Source: Rapana venosa | Lineage: Eukaryota > Mollusca > Gastropoda > Neogastropoda > Muricidae | Assembly: GCA_028751875.1 (NCBI GenBank) | Contig: CM054140.1 | Location: forward strand, 20,796,993-20,860,992 | DNA length: 64,000 nt | Reading direction: 5' to 3' | In this document: positions 37,301 to 42,583 of the stretch, in pieces | Position numbering within the stretch: position 1 is the stretch's first letter | Layout: every line of letters begins with the position of its first letter | Position numbers and translations under genes: made by a program | Notes under the pieces: generated by a model | Seen by the model: only the letters and a program-made list of their open reading frames with translations | Database searches by the model: none | What the model was told of the DNA's origin: nothing

Positions 37301-40000
37301 CTGCCAGTGTCAGTGTTGTTATTGCTGCCAGTGTCAGTGTTGTTATTGCTGCCAGTGTCAGTTTTGTTATGGCTGCCAGTGTCAGTTTTGTTATTGCTGC
37401 CAGTGTCAGTTTTCAGTTTTGTTATTGCTGCCAGTGTCAGTTTTGTTATTGCTGCCAGTGTCAGTTTTCAGTTTTGTTATTGCTGCCAGTGTCAGTTTTC
37501 AGTTTTGTTATTGCTGCCAGTGTCAGTGTTGTTATTGCTGCCAGTGTCAGTGTTGTTATGGCTGCCAGTGTCAGTTTTCAGTGTTGTTATTGCTGCCAGT
37601 GTCAGTTTTGTTATTGCTGCCAGTGTCAGTTTTCAGTGTTGTTATTGCTGCCAGTGTCAGTGTTGTTATTGCTGCCAGTGTCAGTTTTGTTATTGCTACC
37701 AGTGTCAGTTTTGTTATTGCTGCCAGTGTCAGTTTTCAGTGTTGTTATTGCTGCCAGTGCCAGTGTCAGTTTTGTTATTGCTGCCAGTGTCAGTTTTCAG
37801 TTTTGTTATTGCTGCCAATGTCAGTTTTGTTATTGCTGCCAGTGTCAGTTTTCAGTTTTGTTATTGCTGCCAGTGTCAGTTTTCTTGTTATTGCTGCCAG
37901 TGTCAGTTTTCAGTGTTGTTATTGCTGCCAGTGTCAGTTTTCAGTTTTGTTATTGCTGCCAGTGTCAGTTTTCTTGTTATTGCTGCCAGTGTCAGTTTTC
38001 TTGTTATTGCTGCCAGTGCACTTTGTTTTTCTCCCCAGACAATGGAGACACTGCAGGAAGCGGGAGAGCTGGTGTTCCTGTACCACCTGACAGAGGGACA
38101 CACCAGCTCCAGCTACGCTGCACACACGGCTCTGCAGGCAGGGCTGCCCCCTCAGCTTGTGCACAGGGGACGCCAGGTATACCTCTTTTCACATGTGGGA
38201 ACTTTCACATGAAATTTGCCCATATAAGATCTAGTTTTTTGTTGCCCCTTATTTCACAAGTGTCCAACGCGGGTTATTATTTTGTCAAGTGATTCTGTTG
38301 ATTTGTATTTATTTTTAAAAAAAATTCTTTTAATTCTTTTATTTCGAGGATAAGGGAATAAGAATTCGTGTGCTTTTTTCATCCAGTCCCCGTATGTATG
38401 CAGTTTTGCAAATTTTGTCATCTGTTCCCACTGGCACACAATGGCCTACTCTTCCGAAAAGCAGAACGGGTTTTAACGTGTGCGCAAGATGTTTTGTGTG
38501 TGTTCGCACACGGGGCCTTGGTTTATAGTCTCATCCGAAGGACTTTTGGGGAGAGTGGAGTCAGCACTGATGTTAACTCCAGAGGAAAAATCCTCTTGAA
38601 TGAGATTCGAACCTGGGTCAGCAGATCATGAATACATCACTCTAACCATCAGGCTATCCCATCCCCCTGGCTACCGTACACTGTGTGGGTGGGTGCATGT
38701 GTGCGTGCATGCATGGGTGTTCTGGTGTGTGTGTTTGTGTATAATTATATATATATGTCAATATGGAAATAAATCTGAAGTACATTTGCACTTGTACATA
38801 ATTCTTTTTAATATATAATGAATGTTTGCTGGATGCTAAAAGAAATGGATGAAAGCAGAAATGTCCAGTAATTTAGGCATGATCATTTATATATGTGTGT
38901 GTGTGTGTGTGTGCATGTGCGATTGTTTTCCCCCAGGTGTCCAGCTTGTTGTCACAGTACAGACCTGTACCTCCTGTGGATGACAGCAGTACAGACACTC
39001 AGTTCAAGAGGTCAGTATATAATATGTTGTCACACTTGTGAGTGAGCTAAGCTTTTGAGAAAACCAAGTAAAAGGTTAGCTGACTCTGCCAAAGTAACAA
39101 TCAGAACAAGTGCAGTCATGATGGTAATTGCTGATATACATGTATATCTGTTCAAAATATTTTTGCTATATATTTCTGGAAAGGGGTAGCCCCAATTCAT
39201 ACCAACATAAAGGCTGACATATTTCTTGTATGATTTAAGAGGTTTTTGACCTAACAAAATCGTAAATGCATAACTGCCTATCTTATTTCTAGGCTATCTA
39301 GTCTCTTTTTTTTTTTTCTAGGTTATCTAGTCAACATTGAGACTAGTGGAGTGTTCTTTAAATTTGTTTTTTATGAACAGGTTTGATTGGAGAAATTTTA
39401 ACATAATATGTGTTTGTCATCTTCTTGTTTAAAAAATCCTGTTGATATATTAAACACACGTCTCAAATCCTTTTCTGATGCATGTCTTAAACCCTTTTGT
39501 TGGACTCTGTGCATGTTTCTTTTTAAAATGACACGAGTTATGTATACTGAAGTTGTTTTTTTTAGACTGAAGTTTTAAAAATGTCATGTAGTGAGGCTTG
39601 GCTGCAGAAGACGTGAAAGAAAAAACCATTCAGTATGATTGAATTTATCATACCTCATGCTATAAAGAAAAGCTCCTGCGATGCAATTAAGCTTGGTACT
39701 AGAAGAGTACAAGCACTTTCACAAATGGAAGTTTAAGGTACAATCTATGGCATACAGTTCTATTTTGTTGTTGTTGCCAGGTATGAGAGGATTGTGGACA
39801 AGTTTGTTCAGCTGGACCTGAAGACGAGCGACGTGAAGAGTTTTCTCAGCAGTTTGTGCTGCCGGTCAGTAAGGGACGGGCTCTGCAGTGACCATGACGT
39901 GACAGGACTTCACTTCACAGCCTCCAACTCTGCTACCAGTAGAATGTTGGTCATGGGTGGCAAAATGTCTCTCTCATGCTCTTCACAGATTTTTCCCTAA
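8778..40000 (+). CDS. MSH5: MutS protein homologue 5 (27 coding exons)
   Basis: Meiosis-specific MutS homologue. With MSH4 it forms a nuclear sliding clamp that stabilises Holliday junctions and promotes crossovers; like its family it lacks the N-terminal mismatch-binding domain. Coding exons: 8778-8792, 11048-11242, 13127-13250, 14704-14784, 16878-16999, 18531-18640, 19376-19411, 20199-20287, 21399-21444, 21929-22067, 22815-22877, 23447-23518, 24071-24130, 24922-24994, 25613-25722, 26706-26783, 27244-27289, 29244-29285, 29772-29868, 31544-31633, 32475-32601, 33681-33830, 34221-34295, 34730-34873, 38039-38176, 38937-39010, 39781-40000. They sum to 2616 nt (871 residues; human about 834), all introns are GT-AG and every phase agrees. 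Core matches to human MSH5 run from VLLSIVW to the C terminus, with Walker A GPNACGKS, Walker [12 protein letters not shown] and STHFHEL. Exons 1-2 are the least certain part. Confidence 0.95.
9021..9027. promoter_or_regulatory. AP-1 site TGACTCA in MSH5 intron 1
   Basis: Fourth perfect AP-1 heptamer near the jun 5' end, 620 bp upstream of the jun ATG. Distal enhancer use is possible but not shown. Confidence 0.4.
9218..9330. repeat. Compound (CA)n(CT)n(CA)n microsatellite
   Basis: CA tract, then about 46 bp of CT, then CA again. A further CA tract lies at about 9510-9556. Confidence 0.85.
9873..10245 (+). repeat. SINE S1, complete (head type 2, tail a)
   Basis: The tRNA-like head has an A-box region GGCAGGATGGTTAAGACG and a B box GGTTCGATTCC. 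The S1 core follows, then tail a: GCGCTTTGATTTGTTGCTTT, ATTCAGCGCAATATAAATTC and (ATT)n. Tail a matches the 3' end of the LINE at 50490-51330. Confidence 0.8.
10500..10765. repeat. CA and CT simple repeats
   Basis: (CA)n at about 10548-10595, (CTCC)n at about 10620-10665 and (CA)n at about 10728-10753. A scrap of S1 tail b (CCTCGATATAAAAGAA) lies at about 10662. Confidence 0.75.
11048..11242 (+). CDS. MSH5: MSH5 exon 2
   Basis: Sixty-five codons starting [10 protein letters not shown] and ending GSAQRE. They form a Ser/Gln-rich, probably disordered N-terminal tail like the variable N terminus of human MSH5. The acceptor is placed after TTCCTTGTCAAAG, behind a good pyrimidine tract; the donor is GAA|GTGAGG, phase 0. 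Confidence 0.7.
11340..11480. repeat. Interrupted (CA)n microsatellite
   Basis: CA-rich tract with CATG and ACAA interruptions in MSH5 intron 2. Confidence 0.8.
11672..11960 (+). repeat. Retroposon family R1, copy 3
   Basis: Has a CTTGTCAGTATGGATAGTAC head, a TTCTGGAAATTCTGTGCTAG block, a pyrimidine-rich body and a TTGCTGTCTGAGCATTTGAC end. It lies in MSH5 intron 2, sense. Confidence 0.7.
12450..12620. repeat. Local direct duplication
   Basis: A block containing CAAAATCTCTGTTACAAAA and a following ATTATGA segment occurs at about 12461-12520 and again at about 12571-12625. The intervening part is diverged. Confidence 0.5.
13127..13250 (+). CDS. MSH5: MSH5 exon 3
   Basis: Starts [19 protein letters not shown], matching human HLCVLWNSGYLGIAYYD, the start of the conserved core (connector domain). 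The acceptor is TTTCCCCAG and the donor CAGCAGA|GTAAGT, phase 1. Confidence 0.92.
13431..14225 (+). repeat. SINE S1 (head type 1, tail c), interrupted by antisense S1
   Basis: The plus-strand head (AAGATAGCTTAGTGGTTAGA) and core stop at about 13630, after AGAACATCTTGTGCACACA. The core resumes at about 14017 (GAGAAGAGTAGGTTG) and ends in tail c (GAAGTCAGAATGCTGG through GTGAACCTCAGAGCTC). The interruption is the minus-strand S1 at 13640-13990. Confidence 0.6.
13640..13990 (-). repeat. SINE S1, complete (head type 2, tail b)
   Basis: The minus-strand head contains GGCAGGATGGTTAAGACG and a GGGTTCGATTCCC B box at the right end; tail b (ATTATCCTCAAATATAAAAG) lies at the left. It is inserted in another S1 copy at the same core position as the copy at 5573-5923. 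Confidence 0.7.
14704..14784 (+). CDS. MSH5: MSH5 exon 4
   Basis: Encodes [20 protein letters not shown] (first codon shared), matching human [20 protein letters not shown]. The acceptor is CTTGCAG and the donor CCA|GTGAGT. Confidence 0.92.
14887..15128 (-). repeat. SINE S2, 5'-truncated
   Basis: Nearly identical to 27432-27675 but stops at the B box (GGGTTCGATCCCCGC on the minus strand), lacking the rest of the head. It lies in MSH5 intron 4, antisense. Confidence 0.75.
15189..15495 (+). repeat. Retroposon family R1, copy 4
   Basis: Has GGCCTGTCAGAATAAATAGC, TTGTGCTAGGAATTCC and a GTTGCTGTCTGAGCATTCAA end followed by A-rich sequence. It lies in MSH5 intron 4, sense. Confidence 0.7.
16027..16212. 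repeat. (GT)n and (GCAC)n/(CA)n microsatellites
   Basis: GT tract at 16028-16060, then CA and GCAC tracts at 16098-16211. Confidence 0.85.
16505..16612 (-). repeat. SINE S1 fragment (tail b)
   Basis: Antisense tail b and the start of the core, truncated in a GT tract. Confidence 0.65.
16878..16999 (+). CDS. MSH5: MSH5 exon 5
   Basis: Encodes [16 protein letters not shown] through LPFHSICV, matching human LEISKQRLLSG to IIPFDCLLTV. Its donor GTGTG|GTAAGTAG is the seed of the 41-bp array in the following intron. Confidence 0.92.
17000..18020. repeat. 41-bp minisatellite seeded at the exon 5 donor
   Basis: One unit starts at the true donor (17000). Fifteen further units run from 17398 to 18012 with an exact 41-bp period and no indels, then a decaying unit starts at 18013. 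Each unit begins GTAAGTAG, holds a TTTCAG about 20 bp in, and ends TGTGTG. A retroposon (17043-17386) splits the first unit from the rest. Confidence 0.9.
17043..17386. mobile_element. Retroposon R2 inserted in the 41-bp array
   Basis: Flanked by a 13-bp direct repeat ATCTCTGTGTGGT (17030-17042 and 17387-17399) that belongs to the array. It begins with (GTT)n and ends in GGCCTGGGCC. A diverged copy at about 55800-56425 shares the internal blocks (TTTTCAAGTACCTC, AGAGCTTGT, ACAACATTTTAATGTA). Its class is unknown. Confidence 0.7.
18531..18640 (+). CDS. MSH5: MSH5 exon 6
   Basis: Encodes [20 protein letters not shown] through PVLGFKAFT, matching human [21 protein letters not shown]. Donor ACCGT|GTAGGT, phase 2. 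Confidence 0.93.
19376..19411 (+). CDS. MSH5: MSH5 exon 7 (36 bp)
   Basis: Very short exon encoding [13 protein letters not shown] with its shared end codons, matching human LVNIDQDTYS. Acceptor TTTGCAG, donor ACAG|GTACAG. Confidence 0.88.
19570..19735. repeat. Tandem duplication of about 80 bp
   Basis: Two diverged copies of a block with GATGATCTTAAACAAAATTG and ending CTACATCATTTTCCAG lie side by side in MSH5 intron 7. Confidence 0.7.
20199..20287 (+). CDS. MSH5: MSH5 exon 8
   Basis: Encodes [17 protein letters not shown] through KEGLSLFG, matching human VLQIFKSESHPSVYK. Donor TTCG|GTGAGT. Confidence 0.94.
20630..21135 (-). repeat. SINE S3 (antisense)
   Basis: On the minus strand the tRNA-like head lies near 21070-21130 (B-box-like GGGTTTCAATCTC). 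The body follows with AGATCAAGCATGCACATTAA. A related sense copy is at 30075-30355, sharing the GCAGAAGATCA and ATTAAAGAT block. Confidence 0.6.
21399..21444 (+). CDS. MSH5: MSH5 exon 9
   Basis: Encodes [14 protein letters not shown], matching human ILNRCHCKWGEKLL (MutS core/lever region). Donor TTGAG|GTATGG. Confidence 0.92.
21461..21530. repeat. (GT)n microsatellite
   Basis: GT tract with CT and GGGT interruptions in MSH5 intron 9. Confidence 0.85.
21780..21860 (+). repeat. S1 tail-c fragment
   Basis: Contains CAAAAATCTCACCATTGGTA and AGCTCTAGCC, the terminal half of tail c. Confidence 0.55.
21929..22067 (+). CDS. MSH5: MSH5 exon 10
   Basis: Encodes [20 protein letters not shown] through KHIKNVA, matching human [20 protein letters not shown]. 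The LWF-RP motif is shared by MutS core domains. Donor GCG|GTGGGT. Confidence 0.94.
22185..22350 (-). repeat. SINE S1 fragment (tail b and core)
   Basis: Antisense copy lacking the head, in MSH5 intron 10. The CACACAATGGCCTACTCTTC core is clear. Confidence 0.65.
22815..22877 (+). CDS. MSH5: MSH5 exon 11
   Basis: Encodes [20 protein letters not shown], matching human [20 protein letters not shown]. Phase 0 at both ends. Confidence 0.92.
22925..23032 (+). repeat. S1 tail-c unit
   Basis: Nearly complete tail c (AAGTTGGAATGTGGCTACCT through GTGAACCTTGGAGCTC). It is followed by an (AG)n tract at 23030-23090. Confidence 0.6.
23447..23518 (+). CDS. MSH5: MSH5 exon 12
   Basis: Encodes [20 protein letters not shown], matching human [20 protein letters not shown]. 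Phase 0 at both ends. Confidence 0.92.
24071..24130 (+). CDS. MSH5: MSH5 exon 13
   Basis: Encodes [20 protein letters not shown], matching human IAQEFSDDLHHIASLIGKV. Donor ACA|GTGAGT. Confidence 0.92.
24922..24994 (+). CDS. MSH5: MSH5 exon 14
   Basis: Encodes [20 protein letters not shown], matching human VDFEGSLAENRFTVLPNID. Donor GACA|GTAAGT, phase 1. Confidence 0.93.
25613..25722 (+). CDS. MSH5: MSH5 exon 15
   Basis: Encodes [20 protein letters not shown] through VIYMPQ, matching human [20 protein letters not shown]. The acceptor at CATCATCAG was chosen over the upstream CTGCAG because only it keeps the phase. Confidence 0.93.
26706..26783 (+). CDS. MSH5: MSH5 exon 16
   Basis: Encodes [20 protein letters not shown] then PGMQFM, matching human IGFLLSIPRLP to INGLDFM. 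Phase 0. Confidence 0.92.
27244..27289 (+). CDS. MSH5: MSH5 exon 17
   Basis: Encodes [15 protein letters not shown], matching human FLSEEKLHYRSARTK. The donor G|GTTGGC is weak but phase-consistent. Confidence 0.9.
27425..27713 (-). repeat. SINE S2, full length with target-site duplication
   Basis: The minus-strand head runs AGGAGGCACCGTGGTCGAGT with a GTGGGTTCGATCCCC B box; the body has TGTTGTGTCCTTGGGAAAGA. It is flanked by a perfect 15-bp duplication TAATTTCTTTGGGTA (27410-27424 and 27714-27728), showing a fairly recent insertion into MSH5 intron 17. Confidence 0.88.
27930..28045. repeat. (GCAC)n/(CA)n microsatellite
   Basis: GCAC tract followed by CA tract in MSH5 intron 17. Confidence 0.85.
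29244..29285 (+). CDS. MSH5: MSH5 exon 18
   Basis: Encodes [14 protein letters not shown], matching human ELDALLGDLHCEIR. Donor AAAG|GTAATG. Confidence 0.92.
29772..29868 (+). CDS. MSH5: MSH5 exon 19
   Basis: Encodes [20 protein letters not shown] through AAQLD, matching human [20 protein letters not shown]. The donor CTG|GTGGGT is supported because it restores LDCLLSLAS across the junction. Confidence 0.92.
30075..30355 (+). repeat. SINE S3 (sense)
   Basis: The head contains TATAGCTGAGTGGATAGAGC (A box) and GGCTTCAATCTC (B-box-like). The body has GCAGAAGATCAGCTATGCAC and ATTAAAGATCCCATAATT. It is followed directly by the minisatellite at 30390. Confidence 0.65.
30390..31250. repeat. 36/39-bp minisatellite in MSH5 intron 19
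   Basis: About 24 units containing GCAAAATTCAGTGCATTGCC. The basic period is 36 bp, with some 39-bp units (extra TAT before GGAGAGC). Because the periods are multiples of three it makes long open frames ([12 protein letters not shown] and similar). One irregular junction lies near 30920-30960. It sits between exons 19 and 20, so it is not coding in the reconstructed mRNA. Confidence 0.88.
31544..31633 (+). CDS. MSH5: MSH5 exon 20
   Basis: Encodes [20 protein letters not shown] through VKKGR, matching human LLALASAARDYGYSRPRYS. Donor GGCAG|GTGAGT. Confidence 0.93.
31665..31885 (-). repeat. SINE S1 fragment (tail b and core)
   Basis: Antisense, lacking the head. The core stops at GTCTCATCTGAAGGACTATG, next to a GT/GC-rich tract. 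It lies in MSH5 intron 20. Confidence 0.65.
32112..32370. repeat. S1 tail-c unit (+) and head type 1 (-)
   Basis: 32112-32205 is tail c in the plus direction. 32240-32370 is an antisense type 1 head (minus strand GGGGGATAGCCTAGTGGTTA). They abut in MSH5 intron 20, suggesting another rearranged S1. Confidence 0.55.
32475..32601 (+). CDS. MSH5: MSH5 exon 21 (Walker A)
   Basis: Encodes [15 protein letters not shown], then [28 protein letters not shown] is the P-loop of the MutS ATPase (human GPNSSGKS). Confidence 0.96.
32640..33040 (+). repeat. Two S1 tail-c units
   Basis: Copies at about 32642-32720 and 32936-33035 share CTCACCATTGGTGAAC-like and GAGCTCTA-like blocks. Both point the same way, in MSH5 intron 21. 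Confidence 0.55.
33561..33662. repeat. Three perfect 34-bp tandem repeats
   Basis: Units at 33561, 33595 and 33629 are identical (GATAGCTTAGATTTGTCAGA, then ATCCATCAGTTTCA). The array ends 18 bp before the exon 22 acceptor, and each unit contains CAGTTTCAG-like acceptor sequence. Confidence 0.93.
33681..33830 (+). CDS. MSH5: MSH5 exon 22
   Basis: Encodes [20 protein letters not shown] through [11 protein letters not shown], matching human [20 protein letters not shown] and GLSTFMIDLNQ (ATPase domain, Q-loop/ST motif). The acceptor is preceded by three perfect 34-bp repeats. Confidence 0.96.
34221..34295 (+). CDS. MSH5: MSH5 exon 23 (Walker B)
   Basis: Encodes [20 protein letters not shown] then [15 protein letters not shown] is the Walker B/D-loop segment (human VLIDEFGKGTNT). 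Confidence 0.96.
34308..34372. repeat. (CA)n(CT)n microsatellite
   Basis: Compound tract in MSH5 intron 23, starting 12 bp after the exon 23 donor. Purine-rich tracts precede exon 23 at 33990-34140. Confidence 0.85.
34730..34873 (+). CDS. MSH5: MSH5 exon 24
   Basis: Encodes [20 protein letters not shown] through [11 protein letters not shown], matching human VDGLALLAAVLRHWLARG. STHFHEL is the MutS switch-histidine motif; human MSH5 has ATNFLSL here. Confidence 0.95.
34895..35060 (-). repeat. SINE S1 fragment (tail b and core)
   Basis: Antisense, lacking the head, close after exon 24. Clear CATCCAGTCCCCGTGTGTAT and GGCACACAATGGCCTACTCT blocks. Confidence 0.7.
35358..35637 (+). repeat. Chimeric tRNA/5S-rRNA-headed SINE S4, copy 1
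   Basis: Begins GGGATAGCTCAGTGGTCGGA (tRNA A-box-like). It then continues with GAAGTTAAGCAGCGTCG, TGGTTA and TTGGATGGGTGACCG, the internal promoter region of 5S rRNA. A body with TCAGGGAAGGTAAAGCAGCG follows, ending CTCCTTTACCTTT. It lies in MSH5 intron 24. The second copy is at 55887-56188. Confidence 0.85.
35678..35701. repeat. Poly-C tract (24 C)
   Basis: Uninterrupted C run in MSH5 intron 24. Confidence 0.9.
35800..38019. repeat. 24/30-bp minisatellite before MSH5 exon 25
   Basis: Roughly 85-90 units of GTTATTGCTGCCAGTGTCAG plus a short spacer, 24 bp or (with an extra TTTTCA) 30 bp long. All three forward frames are open for almost the whole 2.2 kb ([24 protein letters not shown]). One frame runs straight into exon 25 in the MSH5 frame. 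There is no evidence of coding use. Confidence 0.92.
38039..38176 (+). CDS. MSH5: MSH5 exon 25
   Basis: Encodes [20 protein letters not shown] through VHRGRQ, matching human [20 protein letters not shown]. The acceptor CTCCCCAG lies about 20 bp after a 2.2-kb tandem array. Confidence 0.95.
38325..38668 (-). repeat. SINE S1, complete (head type 1, tail b)
   Basis: Minus-strand head GGATAGCCTGATGGTTAGAG and B-box-like GGTTCGAATC at the right end, full core, tail b at the left. In MSH5 intron 25, antisense. Confidence 0.75.
38937..39010 (+). CDS. MSH5: MSH5 exon 26
   Basis: Encodes [20 protein letters not shown], matching human VSDLIRSGKPIKPV. Donor AAGAG|GTCAGT. Confidence 0.9.
39781..40000 (+). 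CDS. MSH5: MSH5 exon 27 (terminal)
   Basis: Encodes [20 protein letters not shown], matching human CQTLVDKFMKLDLEDPNLD. A divergent Ser-rich C-terminal extension ends QIFP at the TAA (39998-40000), longer than in human. Confidence 0.92.
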
Positions 40001-40680
40001 TGTGGGAATACCCTCAAATTTATGCATTTTATGGAAGACTTCCAAACTACTTTTCACAGACACTTCTCTGTACAACCTTTAACTAACTGACAAATCTAAC
40101 GCCCATCCACAACTTTTTTGACCCCCCCCCCTCCCTCCCAATACCTACAATGTTATGTAAACTACTCCCATCACTGTCTATACCTTTTTAAACCCCCACC
40201 CCAAACTACTTGTTGCTTTTCCCTAATACTTTCTAAATTTTAAGACATTTCTCTTCGATGATCTTAGCAACTCCCCTTCCTCCTATTCACTGACAACTCT
40301 ACAATGTTGAGTTTTTCACAAACTTCCCAATGCTTACTATGTTTCACATGCGAACTTTCCCGATGTCCATTAACTTTTACTGACAACTCAAAGACTACTT
40401 TTCAGAGAAGCTTCCCAATGTTGGCTACTTTCATAGAAGAACTCCCCAAACCACAAATTTATGTCTACAACTTTTCACACTCTCCAAGTGTTTACTACTT
40501 TTCACAGATAAACTAGTAATTTTTCTGTAGGGCTTTGTTGTTTTCAGTTCCCAAACTAATAAATTGTACAATTTGCTGGGCTGTTCACATTATGGTTGAT
40601 TGTTTAACTTTTTGTTTGGTGATAAGATGTTGACTGGTTTTGGATTCCTTTTTGACAATAAACAAGTTTTGTGTGTGATT
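40001..40680 (+). other. MSH5: MSH5 3' UTR
   Basis: Follows the TAA at 40000. It contains repeated ACTTTTCACAGA-like motifs and AATAAA signals near 40558 and 40657. Confidence 0.6.
40657..40662 (+). terminator. Poly(A) signal of MSH5 (AATAAA)
   Basis: AATAAA followed within about 15 bp by a GT-rich stretch (GTTTTGTGTGTG), the expected cleavage context. A weaker candidate lies near 40558. Confidence 0.6.
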
Positions 40681-40689
40681 TGTATGTGC

Positions 40690-42548
40690 TGTGTATTAGT
40701 GCATGCTTGTGTGTTTTTATACAATACTGTTTACAGCTTAACAACTGCATACCGGTACTGTTACCAGTTAAAATAAGCTAAGCGGCACCCATTGATCTTT
40801 TTTCAAAATGAACCAAGTGCATATATACTTTCTACACTGTCGTCATTTTGCAAAAGAAAACAGTTTATGACATACAAGTTTTCATGCCATATGAATTCTT
40901 TAAATTTAAGGCAGATTATTTATAAGACTAGGTCATCCTGAAGAAGTTGGCATTTCTGTCTTTAAAATTTTTTTATTGCCAGTCATAGAAAAAGGTAAAA
41001 AGACACTTTAAAACAAGAAATATGTGCAAGAAAGTGTGCTTTCACACAGAACTGCAGAATGGACACCATGGTACATAGTGCTATCAAAGTTTTAGGGTAT
41101 ATTGGTCACTTGTTTTGCTTTCTATGGGGAGGGGAGAAACAAGAATGATGTACTCATGCTTAAATGGGGGGGGAAAAAAGTGTCACTACATTTTTCTCTT
41201 TAATTCTAGGGCAGCTGTAAATAAAATCAGCATCTTATATCAACACTGCATATTGGTGCTTCATAATTTGCATACTCTCTGACAGTACATACACAACCAG
41301 TATCACTCTAATCTGCACATTTGTGTGCATTTGCACACACACACACACACATTGTGAAAAATGCAAACACATTTTTGATTTAACTTTTTTTTTTTTTTTT
41401 TTAATGAAATGCCATAATATGATACAATGACTGTCTCCAAAAGAATTGCACCCCCCCCCCCCCCCAAAAAAAAAAAGTTCAAAAGTAAATTAAACAAGTA
41501 AAATACTTTACTTGTGATTATTCCTAACAGTTGTCAATTCATCAATTTATAAAGTACCAAATATATTTTAAGCCAGCTGGGATAAGAGAGCAAATCACAC
41601 ACACACACACACACACCACACACACACACACTATGTAAGCAAGTGCTTATGGGAATGTATTAAATCCTTCTTTATAGGTAGGTGCTACTTTGCTTCATTT
41701 CAGGTCCTCTACCAAAAAGGTTGGTAACAGAATCATAATTTATAGCAAGAGCTAGTGAAACTAGCACCTGGTTTGACAATGCAGAGATTCCTCACACATG
41801 TAGAAGTAACTTTCCACACAAAAAAGGGATTGCTGTTGTTTTAATAATCTCACCAAATTTAAAAAAAAAATCAGCATCATTATTATAAAGAAAAAACAAA
41901 ATGATGAAGTCTTTACAACATTACTCTTTAACTTCACTGTATCAGGTACAAATAAAATTCGAAGTCCTTTCTGAAGCAGTTCCTGTAAAATCATATTTCA
42001 AATCAAAGAAAAATCAGTTATGGACATTTCTAAGAATGTAAGATTTAAAATGGTTCTCTGTTAAGAAAATAACGTGTTAAAAAAAATCAATATAAAAAAG
42101 AAAATTAAGTGAAGCATTACCTACTTTGCCAATGTATATATATGAGCAAAATATTTTCTGGCAGTTTTATAAAGCTTTTACCACAGTCTACAAATGTTTT
42201 TTCCCACATGGAGTTGAAAAAGATGGAAACTGCAGGGAGAACTGATCAGCAGAAAGTCTTTAGAAAAAAAAAAATCCTTTTCCATCAAGTGTTTCAGTCC
42301 CTTATTTCTTAAACATTTACATTCCATGGTCACACCCACTCTAACTTAGTCTAAGGGGGCTGGGATAAATCTAGTATTCTAGATCATGACTTCTGGATGT
42401 CTCTGTGCAAGGAAAAGAGTCTTTCAAGTCAGTGACAAAAATGGAGTGGAACCGAACATTTAACGATATGCTGTTGAAACTCTGCTGCTTTAGTTTTAGA
42501 CACTAAGCCTCCCTTCCCAGTCCTGAAATCAGAAATCTCTGCTGGGAC

Positions 42549-42583
<35 letters not shown>

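Noticed and set aside
16990..38019. CRISPR-like arrays
   Set aside because: Repeats are directly adjacent with no unique spacers, and the genome is eukaryotic.
35800..38292. Open frames of 830, 798 and 438 codons
   Set aside because: They arise because a 24/30-bp repeat without stops is read in three frames. The sequence is pure tandem repeat inside an MSH5 intron, with no protein family.
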